DNA from: Clostridiales bacterium
GTDB lineage: Bacteria > Bacillota > Clostridia > Oscillospirales > Oscillospiraceae
Direction of reading: 5' to 3'
Assembly: GCA_029265975.1 (NCBI GenBank)
Contig: JAJUGN010000002.1
Span: 24,089-88,088 of the forward strand
Length of the DNA stretch: 64,000 bases
Position numbers and translations under genes: made by a program. The notes beneath the pieces were generated by a model that did not search any database, had not been told where the DNA came from, and was given only the letters and a program-made list of their open reading frames with translations. Of the stretch, positions 17,539 to 26,963 are shown one piece after another; the first letter of the stretch is position 1, and every line of letters begins with the position of its first letter.

Positions 17539-18945
17539 TTGAACAACGAAAAAAAGCTGTCTACAAAACTAGCTATGGTCGCGGTAGCGGCTCTTGTCCT
17601 GTTTTTGTCCAGAGTGATGCCGCTCCCGTCGGGACTTTCCAGAGAAGGCCTCACCGCCCTTGCAATAATGGTCGCGGGTCTGTGCCTCTGGATTACTGAA
17701 GTGATGAATATGGCCGTCACCACGATTATAATGTGCTGTATGCTCACCTTCCTCAGGGTTATGACGCCGGCCGAGATGTTCAAGGGCTTTGGCGGCAGCG
17801 TGTTCTTCTTTATGGTGGGCACCATGGCCATTACTACCGCCCTGGCTTCCACAACTGTTCCTACGCGCATAGCGGGATTTATACTGAAATATTCAAAAAA
17901 CAGTCCCGTAAAGCTTACTCTGGGCTTTGCCCTCGGAACAGCGGTGCTTTCTTCCGTGATGTCCAATATACCTACCTGCGCCCTTTTCGCCTCCCTTGCG
18001 ATAGCGGTCTTAAAAACCAACGGCAATCCCAAGCCCGGGACGAGCAACCTCGGAAAATGCCTCATGATAGCAATTCCCGCCGGGAGCGTCATAGGCGGTT
18101 TTATGACGCCCGCAGGCAGCCCTACGAATATAATCGCCTACGACCTGCTTGCTTCGATGGGCAGGCCCGTGACTTTCCTTAACTGGATGATAATAGGGTA
18201 TCCCATCGGGATTGCGCTTACAATACTTTTCTGCCTCTGGCTTTGCTTTTTTTACAGGCCTGAGCCGATTACCGAGGAAGCCATGCTCTCCGCGAAAGAC
18301 ATGATATCGGGAAACGGCCCTCTGGAGGCCAGGGAAATAAAATGCCTCTGCGTAATCGCCGTAATGGTGCTGATGTGGGTCGCCAGCACCTGGCTGACGT
18401 TTTTGAACACTACGGTGGTGGCTCTTTTCGGCACCTGTATGCTCATGTTCCCCGGAATCGATGTCATTACCTGGGATCAGTACGTCCGCGACGGGGGCTG
18501 GGAAGGCACTTTCCTCGTAGGAGGTGTCGGGGCGATGGCCGCCGCCGCTCTCTCCACCGGTGCAGCTTCATGGATAATTTCGGTCGTTCTGGGCGGCGCG
18601 TCTTCCTGGTCGCCGTGGGCTATATACCTTGCGGTGTCGCTTCTCATCTGCTGCCTGCACTGGCTCTGCCCTTCCGGTCCCGCGGTCGCCGGGCTCGCCG
18701 TCGCTCCTATCGTGCTCCTGGCCCAGAAAACCGGCGCGTCTGTGACGGCGCTTGCCATGATCACATCCTTCTGGAGCGGCGTGACCTTCCTTTTGCCGAC
18801 AGACGCGGTTCCGATGTTTACATACCAGTTCGGTTACTATTCGATAGGCGATATGGCAAAGCAAGGCTGGGTGCCTTCCCTGGTGTTCGCCGTTATTGTG
18901 GCCTTTGCCATCCCGCTTCTGACGGGCGTCCTCGGTTATGTCTGA
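17539..18945 (+). CDS. DASS-family (SLC13-type) anion/dicarboxylate transporter
   Basis: 468 residues starting at a TTG after AGAGAGGTTAG. About a dozen hydrophobic segments, with the family landmarks ALAIMVAGLCLWITEVMNMA near the start and VLSSVMSNIPTCALFASLA and AIPAGSVIGGFMTPAGSPTN in the first half. The SNT-like SNIPT and the S/TPAGSPTN re-entrant loops bind Na+ and the carboxylate or sulfate group in this family. It probably takes up a C4-dicarboxylate, tricarboxylate or sulfate across the cytoplasmic membrane. It stands alone with its own terminator. Substrate specificity is not determined. Confidence 0.88.
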   Translation: MNNEKKLSTKLAMVAVAALVLFLSRVMPLPSGLSREGLTALAIMVAGLCLWITEVMNMAVTTIIMCCMLTFLRVMTPAEMFKGFGGSVFFFMVGTMAITTALASTTVPTRIAGFILKYSKNSPVKLTLGFALGTAVLSSVMSNIPTCALFASLAIAVLKTNGNPKPGTSNLGKCLMIAIPAGSVIGGFMTPAGSPTNIIAYDLLASMGRPVTFLNWMIIGYPIGIALTILFCLWLCFFYRPEPITEEAMLSAKDMISGNGPLEAREIKCLCVIAVMVLMWVASTWLTFLNTTVVALFGTCMLMFPGIDVITWDQYVRDGGWEGTFLVGGVGAMAAAALSTGAASWIISVVLGGASSWSPWAIYLAVSLLICCLHWLCPSGPAVAGLAVAPIVLLAQKTGASVTALAMITSFWSGVTFLLPTDAVPMFTYQFGYYSIGDMAKQGWVPSLVFAVIVAFAIPLLTGVLGYV

Positions 18946-18965
18946 AAACGGTTACGGATTTTAAG

Positions 18966-18993
18966 CAAAACGCCGCATCAATGCGGCGTTTTG
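18966..18993 (+). terminator. Terminator of the DASS transporter gene
   Basis: CAAAACGCCGCAT, loop CA, ATGCGGCGTTTTG, then TGTTTT: a perfect 13-bp stem. Confidence 0.85.
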
Positions 18994-19085
18994 ATGTTTT
19001 GCGGTTAATTTCGTGGCCGCCGACCCGAAGCCGTTAGCTTTTTCGTACGGCCGGCGAAATATCAGGAATTAAAGTGCAATCTGTG

Positions 19086-19114
19086 TTTACAAGGCATAAT
19101 AAATAATGTATTAT
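19086..19114 (+). promoter_or_regulatory. Promoter of degV
   Basis: TTTACA at 19086-19091, a 17-base spacer and TATTAT at 19109-19114. Confidence 0.6.
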
Positions 19115-19241
19115 AGTATCGATAACGAAAGCAGGTTCTTGGCGGAGGCTCCTTCCGGGTATCTGCCGTTTATTATGCGCAGCAAATCCGGATTGCGCAT
19201 TGCTCTGGCGCAGGAAATATGAGAAAACGAGGTTTATTGCC

Positions 19242-20078
19242 GTGGAGCGTAAAATAATTGTTGACAGCTGCTGCGACGTCACTCCCGAGCTTTGCGAAAA
19301 GTACGGGATCGAAACCGTCCCGCTGACTCTTCTTCTGGGCGACAGAAGCATTCCCGACGACGAGAACCTGGACATGCCCGCTTTCATGCGGGCAATGAAA
19401 AGCTGCATGGAAAAGATAGGCTCTGCGGCTCCGTCGCCCGGCCACTACAAGGACGCTTTCATAAAAGCCTGCAGGTCATATGTCGTCACGCTTTCAAGCA
19501 ATCTTTCCGGCTCTTTCGCAAGCGCGGTTACAGGAAAAACAATGGCGGAGGAAGAGGCCCCGTCAACCGAGGTGCATGTGTTCGATTCAAAAAGCGCGTG
19601 CGCCGGGGAAGTTCTGCTGACCCTTAAGATCGCCGGAATGATTCGGGCTGGCTTCAGTCATAAAAAGATTATCTCCGCGGCCGACGACTTTATAAAGCAT
19701 ATGAAAACATATTTTGTGCTCGAAAGCGTAGACAATCTTCTGAAAAACGGCAGAATAGGCAAAATAACGGGCAAAATAATATCCGTGCTGAACATTAAGC
19801 CCCTGATGGGAGCGGACGAGGACGGAAACATCGCCCTTTATTCGCACGCAAGGGGCGAAAAGCAGGTAATCGAAAAGCTTGCCGATACCATCGAAAAAAG
19901 CGGCAAGGATTTAAGGGATGAAAACATAGTTATTGCCCACTGCAACAACCCCGGACTTGCAAACAAGCTGAAGGACGCGATAACAAACAGGTACCGCTTC
20001 GGGGACATACTCATCGTGCCGACGAGGGGCATAAGCACCATATACGCAAACGACAAGGGAATAGTCCTCGCTTTTTGA
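19242..20078 (+). CDS. DegV family fatty-acid-binding protein
   Basis: 278 residues from a GTG at 19242, ten bases after GAGG, which gives the family-typical start (KIIVDSCCDVTPELCEKYGI). DegV proteins bind a fatty acid head group, usually with a Thr/Ser and a Ser of a second loop. The counterpart regions here are SAAPSPGHYKDAF and VVTLSSNLSGSFASA. The C-terminal half (NLLKNGRIGKITGKI, NIKPLM, and VIAHCNNP) is diagnostic. The family includes FakB, the fatty acid carrier for the kinase FakA, but no fakA is nearby, so that role is only possible. Single-gene unit with promoter and terminator. Confidence 0.9.
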   Translation: MERKIIVDSCCDVTPELCEKYGIETVPLTLLLGDRSIPDDENLDMPAFMRAMKSCMEKIGSAAPSPGHYKDAFIKACRSYVVTLSSNLSGSFASAVTGKTMAEEEAPSTEVHVFDSKSACAGEVLLTLKIAGMIRAGFSHKKIISAADDFIKHMKTYFVLESVDNLLKNGRIGKITGKIISVLNIKPLMGADEDGNIALYSHARGEKQVIEKLADTIEKSGKDLRDENIVIAHCNNPGLANKLKDAITNRYRFGDILIVPTRGISTIYANDKGIVLAF

Positions 20079-20216
20079 CCCAAAACAACGCTCCATTTAT
20101 GCCCGGCAGCGAGAATCTCCTGTTTTTGAGCATATATAATCCGCGCGGTCCCTTCCGTGGGCTTTCCGCCCCGTCAGGATTTCTTGCGCAGTTGGCCCCT
20201 GTTCCTGCGGCATATA

Positions 20217-20264
20217 AAATCATCCTCACTCAGCTTTTCTCGACGGCTGAGGGATGATTTTTTG
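20217..20264 (+). terminator. Terminator of degV
   Basis: AAAATCATCC pairs with GGATGATTTT around an inner CTCAGC/GGCTGAG stem, followed by TTTT. Confidence 0.8.
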
Positions 20265-20427
20265 TTATCCGCGAGTCCGCACTTTTCGTCAGCCTTTGCT
20301 GTTTTTGGAGGTTTATGCCGGTGTCGCAGAGGCGAAAACGACAATTTTATAATTATTTTTCCTGTTAACGGTTGAAAAAAAGCGTATAATAGATATAAAA
20401 ATACAGAATGCACTATATGAGGTAAAA

Positions 20428-21666
20428 ATGAAAAAGATCCTTTCCCGAGCGTCTCTTGCAGCAGCAGCCCTGACACTTTTTTCTGCCATGCTTGCCGCCT
20501 GTACGGGCGGGGGCGCCCCGTCCGCTCCCTCCAATGCCTTGCCGTCTTCTCCGGTTCAAAGCTCAAGCGAGACTCCGGTTCCGGAGCCGTCCTTCCCTTC
20601 AAATTCCCTGCCACCCTCCACTCCCGCGCCATCGGCCCGGAATACGCCCCTGAAGCCCGAAGATGACAATTTCAGGGCCAAAGCGCTCTATCTCAGCGGA
20701 TGGACCGTAGGCAGCGAGGAAAAGGTTCTGCACTACATACAGCTTGCCAATTCGACGGAGATCAATTCTTATGTTATAGACATAAAGGACGAATCGGGCC
20801 TTGTGGCCTACGAATCCTCCGTTCCGCTTGTGCAGGAAACAAAGGGATGGGACGGAAAATATGATCCCGATAAGGTTATCAGGGCCTTCCATGACAACGG
20901 CATCCGCGTAATAGGCAGGATAGTCTGCTTCAGGGATCCTTGTCTCTCGCTTAAGAAGCCGGAGCTTGCCATAAAGACCACTAAGGGCGGGCTGTTCAGG
21001 GACGCGAACATGAAAACCTGGCTCAATCCCCGAAACAGGGACTCCTGGACTTACCTTGTGGATATAGCGAGAGAAGCGGCCGGAAAGGGCTTTGACGAGA
21101 TACAGTTTGATTACGTCAGGTTCCCGAGCGAAGGCGACACGAAAGCAATAGACTACGGAAGCGACAGCCGCTCCAAGCATGAGGTCATCGACGAGTTTCT
21201 GGCTTACGCCCGCAGGGAGCTGCCCGGAGTTGTCCTCTCGGCGGATATATTCGGAATAGTATGCGTAAGCCCTGCGGATACCGAGGACATAGGCCAGAAC
21301 CTTGAGTATATAGGGAGAAGCGTTGACTATATTTCTCCTATGGTTTACCCTTCGCATTACGCCCTCGGGCAAATCGTCAACGACGTGAAGTTTATAAGAC
21401 CGGATCTCGAGCCTTACGGGGTGGTTTTGAACACCCTGCTCAAGGCAAAGGAAAGGATATCGAAGGTCGAAGGGTACGGAGCCAAAATTAGACCCTACAT
21501 TCAGGATTTCACCGCTTCCTGGCTGGGAAAGGGAAATTACCAGAACTACGGAGCCGAGCAGGTCCGCCTGCAGATTAAGGCGGTCTACGACGCCGGATAT
21601 GAGGAATGGATACTTTGGAACGCAGGCAACGATTATTCCGAGTCCGCGTTCATAAAGAAAAAATAG
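20428..21666 (+). CDS. Secreted DUF4015 putative glycoside hydrolase lipoprotein
   Basis: 412 residues. The signal peptide ends at a lipobox (LAACTGG), followed by a roughly 50-residue Ser/Pro linker, so it is a surface lipoprotein. From about residue 85 the sequence is a DUF4015/TIM-barrel glycoside-hydrolase-like domain: KALYLSGWTVGS, NSYVIDIKDESG, FDEIQFDYVRFPSEG, VVLSADIFGIV and VDYISPMVYPSHY. The acidic residues on the barrel strands (IDIKD, QFDYVRFP, SADIFG) are the likely active-site positions. It probably acts on a cell-wall or other polysaccharide; no substrate is established. It stands alone between two terminators. Confidence 0.87.
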   Translation: MKKILSRASLAAAALTLFSAMLAACTGGGAPSAPSNALPSSPVQSSSETPVPEPSFPSNSLPPSTPAPSARNTPLKPEDDNFRAKALYLSGWTVGSEEKVLHYIQLANSTEINSYVIDIKDESGLVAYESSVPLVQETKGWDGKYDPDKVIRAFHDNGIRVIGRIVCFRDPCLSLKKPELAIKTTKGGLFRDANMKTWLNPRNRDSWTYLVDIAREAAGKGFDEIQFDYVRFPSEGDTKAIDYGSDSRSKHEVIDEFLAYARRELPGVVLSADIFGIVCVSPADTEDIGQNLEYIGRSVDYISPMVYPSHYALGQIVNDVKFIRPDLEPYGVVLNTLLKAKERISKVEGYGAKIRPYIQDFTASWLGKGNYQNYGAEQVRLQIKAVYDAGYEEWILWNAGNDYSESAFIKKK

Positions 21667-21724
21667 AAGCAAAGTGCCGCGGCGCCGCATACATCGGACC
21701 CCGCGCAGTTTTTGACCGATGCTT

Positions 21725-21757
21725 CAAACGCCGCGCCATGTGCGCGGCGTTTTTTTA
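21725..21757 (+). terminator. Terminator of the DUF4015 gene
   Basis: AAACGCCGCGC, loop CATGT, GCGCGGCGTTTTTTT. Confidence 0.88.
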
Positions 21758-21792
21758 AGTAATTACCAATATACTTTTTAGCTCCGATGTGG

Positions 21793-21798
21793 TATAAT
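21793..21798 (+). promoter_or_regulatory. Possible -10 of the nfeD-SPFH operon
   Basis: A perfect TATAAT 100 bases before the nfeD start, without a clear -35. Confidence 0.35.
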
Positions 21799-21897
21799 TA
21801 TAAAAAAATGTAGTTTTATGTAATCCGGGGCATGGCAGCACAGCTCAAGAAGGCGCCGCCGCCCCGTTTTTTCGAACTGCAGAAAGGAAGGTGCGGT

Positions 21898-22353
21898 ATG
21901 GTGACGTTCTGGCTGATAGCGCTCGTTATCTTCCTCGTCGTTGAAGGCGCGACGGTGGGGCTTGTATCGATATGGTTTGCGATAGGAGCGCTTGCGGCCC
22001 TTATAAGCGCGATTTGTCAGGCTCCTCTTTGGATGCAGGTGTTTTGGTTTGTCGCAATATCGGCGGTTTCGATTGCCGCCACGCGGCCGCTTGTAAAGAA
22101 ATATCTGGCGCCCAAGCACAGCCCTACGAACGCCGACCGTTTTCTCAATATGGTGGGCATCGTGACTGAGCGCATAGACAATCTGGGAGAAACGGGCTCC
22201 GTCCAGCTCGGAGGGAAGCTTTGGCGCGCCCGGTCGGAAAACGGCGCCATCATCGAAGCGGGTGAAAAGGTGCGCTCTGTCCGTATCGAAGGAGTAAAGC
22301 TTATCGTCGTTCCTCAGGATTCCATGGATTCGGCGAAGGCGGGAAAAGAATAA
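21898..22353 (+). CDS. NfeD-like membrane protein
   Basis: 151 residues from the ATG at 21898, which follows AGAAAGGAAGGTG; the longer ORF start at 21832 has no site. Three membrane segments (WLIALVIFLVVEGATVGLVSIWF, GALAALISAI and VFWFVAISAVSIAA) are followed by a small soluble OB-like domain starting near residue 85 with GIVTERIDNLGETGSVQLGG. This is the short NfeD form. These proteins pair with SPFH/stomatin-family proteins in membrane microdomains, and the SPFH gene follows 13 bases later, as in the classical arrangement. Confidence 0.9.
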   Translation: MVTFWLIALVIFLVVEGATVGLVSIWFAIGALAALISAICQAPLWMQVFWFVAISAVSIAATRPLVKKYLAPKHSPTNADRFLNMVGIVTERIDNLGETGSVQLGGKLWRARSENGAIIEAGEKVRSVRIEGVKLIVVPQDSMDSAKAGKE

Positions 22354-22366
22354 AGGAGGTAATTTT

Positions 22367-23302
22367 ATGAACCCGGTAGCGAACGCAGGAAACATCCTCG
22401 GATCTTTTGCTGGCGGAATTGTGGTAATAATAATTCTGCTCATCATTGTCAAGAACATATGCATAGTGCAGCAGGCCAGGGCCTATGTAATAGAGCGCCT
22501 TGGGGCTTATTCCGCCACATGGGGCGTTGGGCTGCATTTCAAGATCCCGCTCATCGAGCGCGTGGCCAAGGTCGTGTCGCTTAAGGAGCAGGTCGTAGAC
22601 TTCAAGCCTCAGCCCGTAATAACCAAGGACAACGTGACGATGCAGATAGACACGGTGCTTTATTTTGAAATAACGGACCCTAAGCTTTACGCATACGGAG
22701 TCGAGAACCCGATGCCCGCGCTTGAAAACCTGACCGCGACTACTCTCAGAAACCTTATCGGAGAACTGGAGCTTGACCAGACCCTGACCTCCAGAGACAC
22801 GATAAACAGCAAAATGCGCATAATACTCGACGAGGCGACCGACCCCTGGGGCATACGCGTCAACCGCGTCGAGCTTAAGAACATAATCCCGCCCAGAGAG
22901 ATACAGGAAGCCATGGAAAAGCAAATGAAGGCGGAGCGGGAGCGCCGCGAGGCGATACTTAGGGCCGAGGGCGAGAAGCGATCCGCTATCCTGGTCGCCG
23001 AGGGCGAGAGGGAGTCGGCCATACTGAGAGCCGAGGCAAAAAAGGAAGCGAGAATATTGGAGGCCAACGGCGAGGCGGAGGCGATACTTGCCGTACAGAA
23101 GGCGGTGGCGGAAGGCATCAAGATGGTAAACGAGGCAAATCCTTCCGAGGCGTTTATAAAAATCCGCGCCCTCGAAGCTTTTGCCGCCGCGGCAGACGGA
23201 AAGGCGACTAAGATTATCATACCCTCTGAAATCCAGAGCCTTGCGGGGCTTGCCAATGGGCTTAAGGAAGTTATAGGCGGCGTTTCTCCGGAAGCGAAGT
23301 GA
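22367..23302 (+). CDS. SPFH-domain (stomatin/prohibitin-like) membrane protein
   Basis: 311 residues. One N-terminal membrane segment (IVVIIILLIIVKNICIV) precedes the SPFH domain (QQARAYVIERLGAYSATWG; DNVTMQIDTVLYFEITDPK). A long charged coiled-coil region of about 90 residues rich in Glu, Arg and Ala follows (EKQMKAERERREAILRAEG). It is of the QmcA/slipin type and length. Such proteins oligomerise on the inner face of the membrane and organise microdomains with their NfeD partner encoded just upstream. The ATG has AAAGGAGG eight bases upstream. Confidence 0.93.
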   Translation: MNPVANAGNILGSFAGGIVVIIILLIIVKNICIVQQARAYVIERLGAYSATWGVGLHFKIPLIERVAKVVSLKEQVVDFKPQPVITKDNVTMQIDTVLYFEITDPKLYAYGVENPMPALENLTATTLRNLIGELELDQTLTSRDTINSKMRIILDEATDPWGIRVNRVELKNIIPPREIQEAMEKQMKAERERREAILRAEGEKRSAILVAEGERESAILRAEAKKEARILEANGEAEAILAVQKAVAEGIKMVNEANPSEAFIKIRALEAFAAAADGKATKIIIPSEIQSLAGLANGLKEVIGGVSPEAK

Positions 23303-23370
23303 AGGCGCGGGGCTTCTTCTCCGCAAATAAGGAATAACAGGCAAAATCTTAATACAAAACGGTAAAAAGG

Positions 23371-23401
23371 GGCCGCGGCATTTTTGCGCTTTGCCGCGGC
23401 C
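23371..23401. terminator. Bidirectional terminator between SPFH and TPR genes
   Basis: GGCCGCGGCA and TGCCGCGGCC form a perfect 10-bp stem. The minus strand continues CCTTTTT and the plus strand TATACTTTTGATTTTTT. Confidence 0.8.
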
Positions 23402-23467
23402 TATACTTTTGATTTTTTAAGGCGCCGGGTTTTTGCGAAGCAATCGGCTCGGCGGCGGAGTCACTTG

Positions 23468-24244
23468 TCAGGGCCTTTGATTATGCGTATCGTTCCATGC
23501 CGCGAGATATGCATAGCAAAACCAGAAGGTATCGCGGGAAAGAAGGGCTTCCATAAGGTCTCCGGCCTTCCGCTCAAGCCCCCTGCTTTGCAAATAAACA
23601 CAGATGCCGTAAAGAATAATGACGAATTCCATGTCGTCGCGCTCATTTTCAAGCTGGCGCAAAATCTCGTCAGCCGCAATTTTGCCCGAAAACAATCTGA
23701 CGGCCTTTTCGTACGCGGTATGGTGGCCTGCATCCATTCCTTCGCGGTAACGCTTCAGAAGGCAGGGCTCGCCGCCGCCGCGGAAGCTGCCTAGGGTATG
23801 CCAGTAAATTACGGCGATGCCCATTTCGTCGTCGCAAAGCGGCATGGCTTCTTCAAATTTCGCGTTCGAGTCCGCATAATTGCCGGCGTAATAATCGCAG
23901 AGGCCAATGCGATATATGCAGTCAAGCCTGTCTCCGCCGAGCTCAAGGCAGCGTATAAAATCGGCTTTGGCCTTTTCCGGCTGAAGCGTGGAAAGATAGC
24001 GTCCGGCCCTGCCCCTGTACGCCCGGATATCGCCCGGCAGCAGGCTCGCCGCCTTATCGTAGGCCCCGATCGCTTCACGGTACCTGAGCTGTCTGCACAG
24101 CGCTTCGCCAAGCGCAAGATAGTCCTCGCCTCCGTTTAACGAAGACCTCGCCGCCTCGACTTCGGAGGAATCCGGCGTCGAGCATCGGGCTCCCGCAAGC
24201 TGACTGTCCCGGTCCGCGCGGACCTCTTCAAAATACTTGCCCAT
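23468..24244 (-). CDS. TPR repeat protein of unknown function
   Basis: 258 residues from the ATG encoding MGKYFEEVRADRD. Residues 40-150 contain consecutive tetratricopeptide-like helices (ALGEALCRQLRYREAIGAYD; RAYRGRAGRYLSTLQPEKA; YRIGLCDYYAGNYADSNAKF). These normally serve protein-protein contacts. There is no signal peptide, so it is cytoplasmic. The C-terminal 100 residues are less repetitive. It lies 240 bases after the methyltransferase gene on the same strand with a hairpin in between, so it may or may not be part of the upstream ABC operon. No specific function can be given. Confidence 0.75.
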   Translation of the reverse strand: MGKYFEEVRADRDSQLAGARCSTPDSSEVEAARSSLNGGEDYLALGEALCRQLRYREAIGAYDKAASLLPGDIRAYRGRAGRYLSTLQPEKAKADFIRCLELGGDRLDCIYRIGLCDYYAGNYADSNAKFEEAMPLCDDEMGIAVIYWHTLGSFRGGGEPCLLKRYREGMDAGHHTAYEKAVRLFSGKIAADEILRQLENERDDMEFVIILYGICVYLQSRGLERKAGDLMEALLSRDTFWFCYAYLAAWNDTHNQRP

Positions 24245-24322
24245 GCATATCACCGATGCCTGCGCCGGCACTGCCCGAACTATTAAAAAAATGTTTCATT
24301 ATTCTTCCCCTTTTACTAATTG

Positions 24323-24358
24323 AGCATCGCCCGCAGTGTTCGACCTGCGGGCGATGCT
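24323..24358 (-). terminator. Hairpin between methyltransferase and TPR genes
   Basis: AGCATCGCCCGCAG and CTGCGGGCGATGCT form a perfect 14-bp stem with a loop of 8. Neither strand has a long T-run (plus strand TTTACG), so it may be an attenuator or an mRNA-protecting hairpin. Confidence 0.55.
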
Positions 24359-24485
24359 TTACGCGAGGATTTAATATGGCGGCTTGCTCCGCTTTAATTA
24401 TATGACGGGCCGGTTTGCCTCCGCAAGCTCCCTCGGGGGATAAATGCTTTGCAATATATTCCGGACTGTTTGGAAAATATGCCTA

Positions 24486-25355
24486 TCAGCCGAAATCTCT
24501 CGTATCCCATATCATGATCCCCATGACGCTCTTCTGCCAATGTGAAAACATGCCCCTCTCGTTTAGACGGGACGATATATATTCGCGCAGCCTCGATTTG
24601 ACCTCCTCGCTGAGCGGTCCGTAACGCCCGAAATCGCGGCAGACCGCTTCAAAAGCCTCCTCCGGCTTTTCCTCCTTTGCCCATTCGCAGGGAGCGTAAG
24701 TGAGTTCGGGACGGTATCCAAGGCCGTAAATAATGTTGAAGGGATGTATGATGTCGTTGCCGCCGGCGGCTTTCAGTTCGCGTCCGAAGACAATCTTCTG
24801 GAAGTCCCCACGCGAAGAGCTGAGCGCCGTTCCGCAAGCGGTCGCATAACAGCAGAAGCCTTTTGAAGCCCTGTTCATTTTAAGCAGGGACTCCGTATCG
24901 TTAATGCCGGTGTTAAGAGAGGAAAGAACTATGTCGAAACGGCAGGGCAGAGCTTCCAGCGATACGCTTTTCCAGTCGGCGCATACGGGAATCAGGTTTT
25001 TGACCCCGAGCTTTTCCGCCTTTTCCATCATCGTCTCCTGCATGCCCCGTGAGCTGTCCAGAGCATATACCGCCCTGCATTTTCCGGCCAGCGCCAGGGA
25101 ATATGCGCCCGTTCCGCTTCCGATATCCAGCGCGACGGCGTCCGGAGAAAAAGCGCCCAGCTTTTCGAGCCTCACGATCGCCGCTTCGATACGCCGCGTA
25201 TCCGCGCCCATCGAAATGTCGTAAGTCGCGGCCATTTTGTCCCAGACCGCGGTTTTCTCGTCGGCGCTGCATTTTTCAAGGCTGAAATGCTCGCTTTCGC
25301 TCATAGCAAGACGCCACTGTCTGCCTGCAAAATCTGCGTACTGTTCAAACTTCAC
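24486..25355 (-). CDS. Class I SAM-dependent methyltransferase
   Basis: 289 residues. The SAM-binding motif I is VALDIGSGTGAYSLALAG near residue 75, with the acidic motif II end at AVYALDSS and a motif IV-like FDIVLSSLNTGI. The N-terminus (KMAATYDISMGADTRRIEAAI) is of the UbiE/Methyltransf_11-like type. The substrate is unknown. The gene starts four bases after the stop of the second ABC system's binding-protein gene on the same strand, so it is probably co-transcribed. The transported compound, or a metal-binding ligand of it, may therefore be methylated. That link is inference from gene order only. Confidence 0.82.
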   Translation of the reverse strand: MKFEQYADFAGRQWRLAMSESEHFSLEKCSADEKTAVWDKMAATYDISMGADTRRIEAAIVRLEKLGAFSPDAVALDIGSGTGAYSLALAGKCRAVYALDSSRGMQETMMEKAEKLGVKNLIPVCADWKSVSLEALPCRFDIVLSSLNTGINDTESLLKMNRASKGFCCYATACGTALSSSRGDFQKIVFGRELKAAGGNDIIHPFNIIYGLGYRPELTYAPCEWAKEEKPEEAFEAVCRDFGRYGPLSEEVKSRLREYISSRLNERGMFSHWQKSVMGIMIWDTRDFG

Positions 25356-25359
25356 GGCC

Positions 25360-26940
25360 TTAACCTATGCTGACCTTGAAAAGATCCGGACAGAAGGTCA
25401 CGTCCAGATTGAAGTTCTGCACGCGCTTGTTCATCGCGTATAAAGTCACATCGTACCAAAGCGGGATTACATATTCCTTTTCCTTGACCAGCTTCTGCAT
25501 CTCCGCATAGTACTTCTGACGCTCCGTTTTGTTCGGCTCAACCGCGACCTTGTCTATTAGCGCGTCCAAAGCCGCGTCCTTGATGCCGTAGCTGCGCGAG
25601 GCGTTGTTCGTGCCGCCGCTCCTTACGTTGCGCACGAAGAAGTAGTTCGGCTCGCCTGCCGAAACGGTGAAGGGCTGCGGCGCTATATCGTAGGTGCCTT
25701 CCTTAAGCCTTTTCGTCCATGTCGCTGAATCGACGGTTTCGATCTGTGCGTTCACTCCGATTTCCTTAAGCTGCGCCTGTATCATGGCCGCCGTGTCCTG
25801 ATAGGGCCAGCGCCCGAGCAGGGACGAGTTCAGCAGTATTGTGCAGCTCGCTTCACCCGTGCCTATGGCCTTGAGCTTAAGCTCCTTGGCCTGCTTCGCG
25901 TCAAAGACGTAGCCGCAGTCGGTGAGCCATGTCGAGCCAGCGGAGCTCAGAACGCTTTTTGCCGGTTCTCCGTAGCCCTTGAGGAGCTTCTTTACTATCG
26001 TATCCCGGTCTATGCTGAGGCTGAGCGCCCTGCGCATATTGACGTCGCTGAAAAGCTTGCCGCTGGTGGTATTCATAAAATAATAGTGGACCGTGCTGAC
26101 AAGCCGCTGCTTCATGACCAGATTTTTGTCGCCCAGAACCGTGGAGGCCTGCTGAGGAAGTATTCCTCCCACGTCCGAAATAACGTCCACCTCGCCGCTC
26201 TGGAGCGCAGACAGCCTGGTTGTGGCATCGGCGATGTTCTTGAATATCACTTTGTCGAGCTTAGGCACGCCCTCCCAGTATTTATCGAATTTTGAGAGGG
26301 TAAGAGTCTGCGTCTTTTCGTCGTAAGAATCGTATTTGTAGGGGCCGGTTCCGTAAGGCGTGGTAATCTCTTTTTTGGAATTGAACGAGGCCGGAGAAAA
26401 CATGGCGCTGTTTTCATACCCGAGTCTGAGGTCGAAGTCCGGGATCGCCTTTTCATGGGTTACCGTAAAGCTCAAGTCGTCCACTTTGGCCATTTTTGTG
26501 ATTTTTCCGAATTCACCCGTATTTTCAAATGCCGGGTCATAAGACTTTGAACCGCTGTTCCAGTGATAAAGCCTGTCTAGGTTCATAATCGCGACATCGC
26601 TGGTAAGCTTGGCGCCGTCGTGGAATGTGACGCCGCTTTTAAGCTTTATTGTCCATGTAAGGCCGTCCTGGGAGGGTTTGGCGGATTCCGCAAGCTTCAT
26701 TTCGGCTTCCATTTTGTCGTTGAGCATGACAAGGGATTGCCAGACGTTAGTGCTTCCGTGGACAAAAATATTTGTTGTCGGACCCTGGTAAAAGCTGCGC
26801 CCCGCGGCTATGGTTATTATTTTCGATCCCGACGCCGTGGGCTGTGGTCCGCTTTGCTGGGCCGGCGAGTTGGAGCAGGCCGACGCAATGCACGCCAGAA
26901 GAATTACAAGCGAAAGCAGAAGCGCGATTTTCTTTTTCAT
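25360..26940 (-). CDS. Opp/Nik-type ABC transporter substrate-binding lipoprotein (system 2)
   Basis: 526 residues, SBP_bac_5 family, with a lipobox at ACIASACSN. Landmarks are KLKSGVTFHDGAKLTSDVAI, TPYGTGPYKYDSYDEKTQTL and MRRALSLSIDRDTIVKKLL. Its style (KYWEGVPKLDKVIFKNIAD) is close to nickel-binding NikA-like and dipeptide-binding proteins, and the permease and ATPase sizes next to it are also NikBCDE-like. Nickel, a nickel chelate or a peptide are all possible ligands. It is the fifth gene of a minus-strand operon in the order permease, permease, ATPase, ATPase, binding protein. Confidence 0.88.
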   Translation of the reverse strand: MKKKIALLLSLVILLACIASACSNSPAQQSGPQPTASGSKIITIAAGRSFYQGPTTNIFVHGSTNVWQSLVMLNDKMEAEMKLAESAKPSQDGLTWTIKLKSGVTFHDGAKLTSDVAIMNLDRLYHWNSGSKSYDPAFENTGEFGKITKMAKVDDLSFTVTHEKAIPDFDLRLGYENSAMFSPASFNSKKEITTPYGTGPYKYDSYDEKTQTLTLSKFDKYWEGVPKLDKVIFKNIADATTRLSALQSGEVDVISDVGGILPQQASTVLGDKNLVMKQRLVSTVHYYFMNTTSGKLFSDVNMRRALSLSIDRDTIVKKLLKGYGEPAKSVLSSAGSTWLTDCGYVFDAKQAKELKLKAIGTGEASCTILLNSSLLGRWPYQDTAAMIQAQLKEIGVNAQIETVDSATWTKRLKEGTYDIAPQPFTVSAGEPNYFFVRNVRSGGTNNASRSYGIKDAALDALIDKVAVEPNKTERQKYYAEMQKLVKEKEYVIPLWYDVTLYAMNKRVQNFNLDVTFCPDLFKVSIG

Positions 26941-26963
26941 TTCGGTTCTCCTTAAATTATATA

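Noticed and set aside
23384-23794. Plus-strand ORF after the SPFH gene
   Set aside because: It starts inside the bidirectional terminator and is antisense to the TPR gene.
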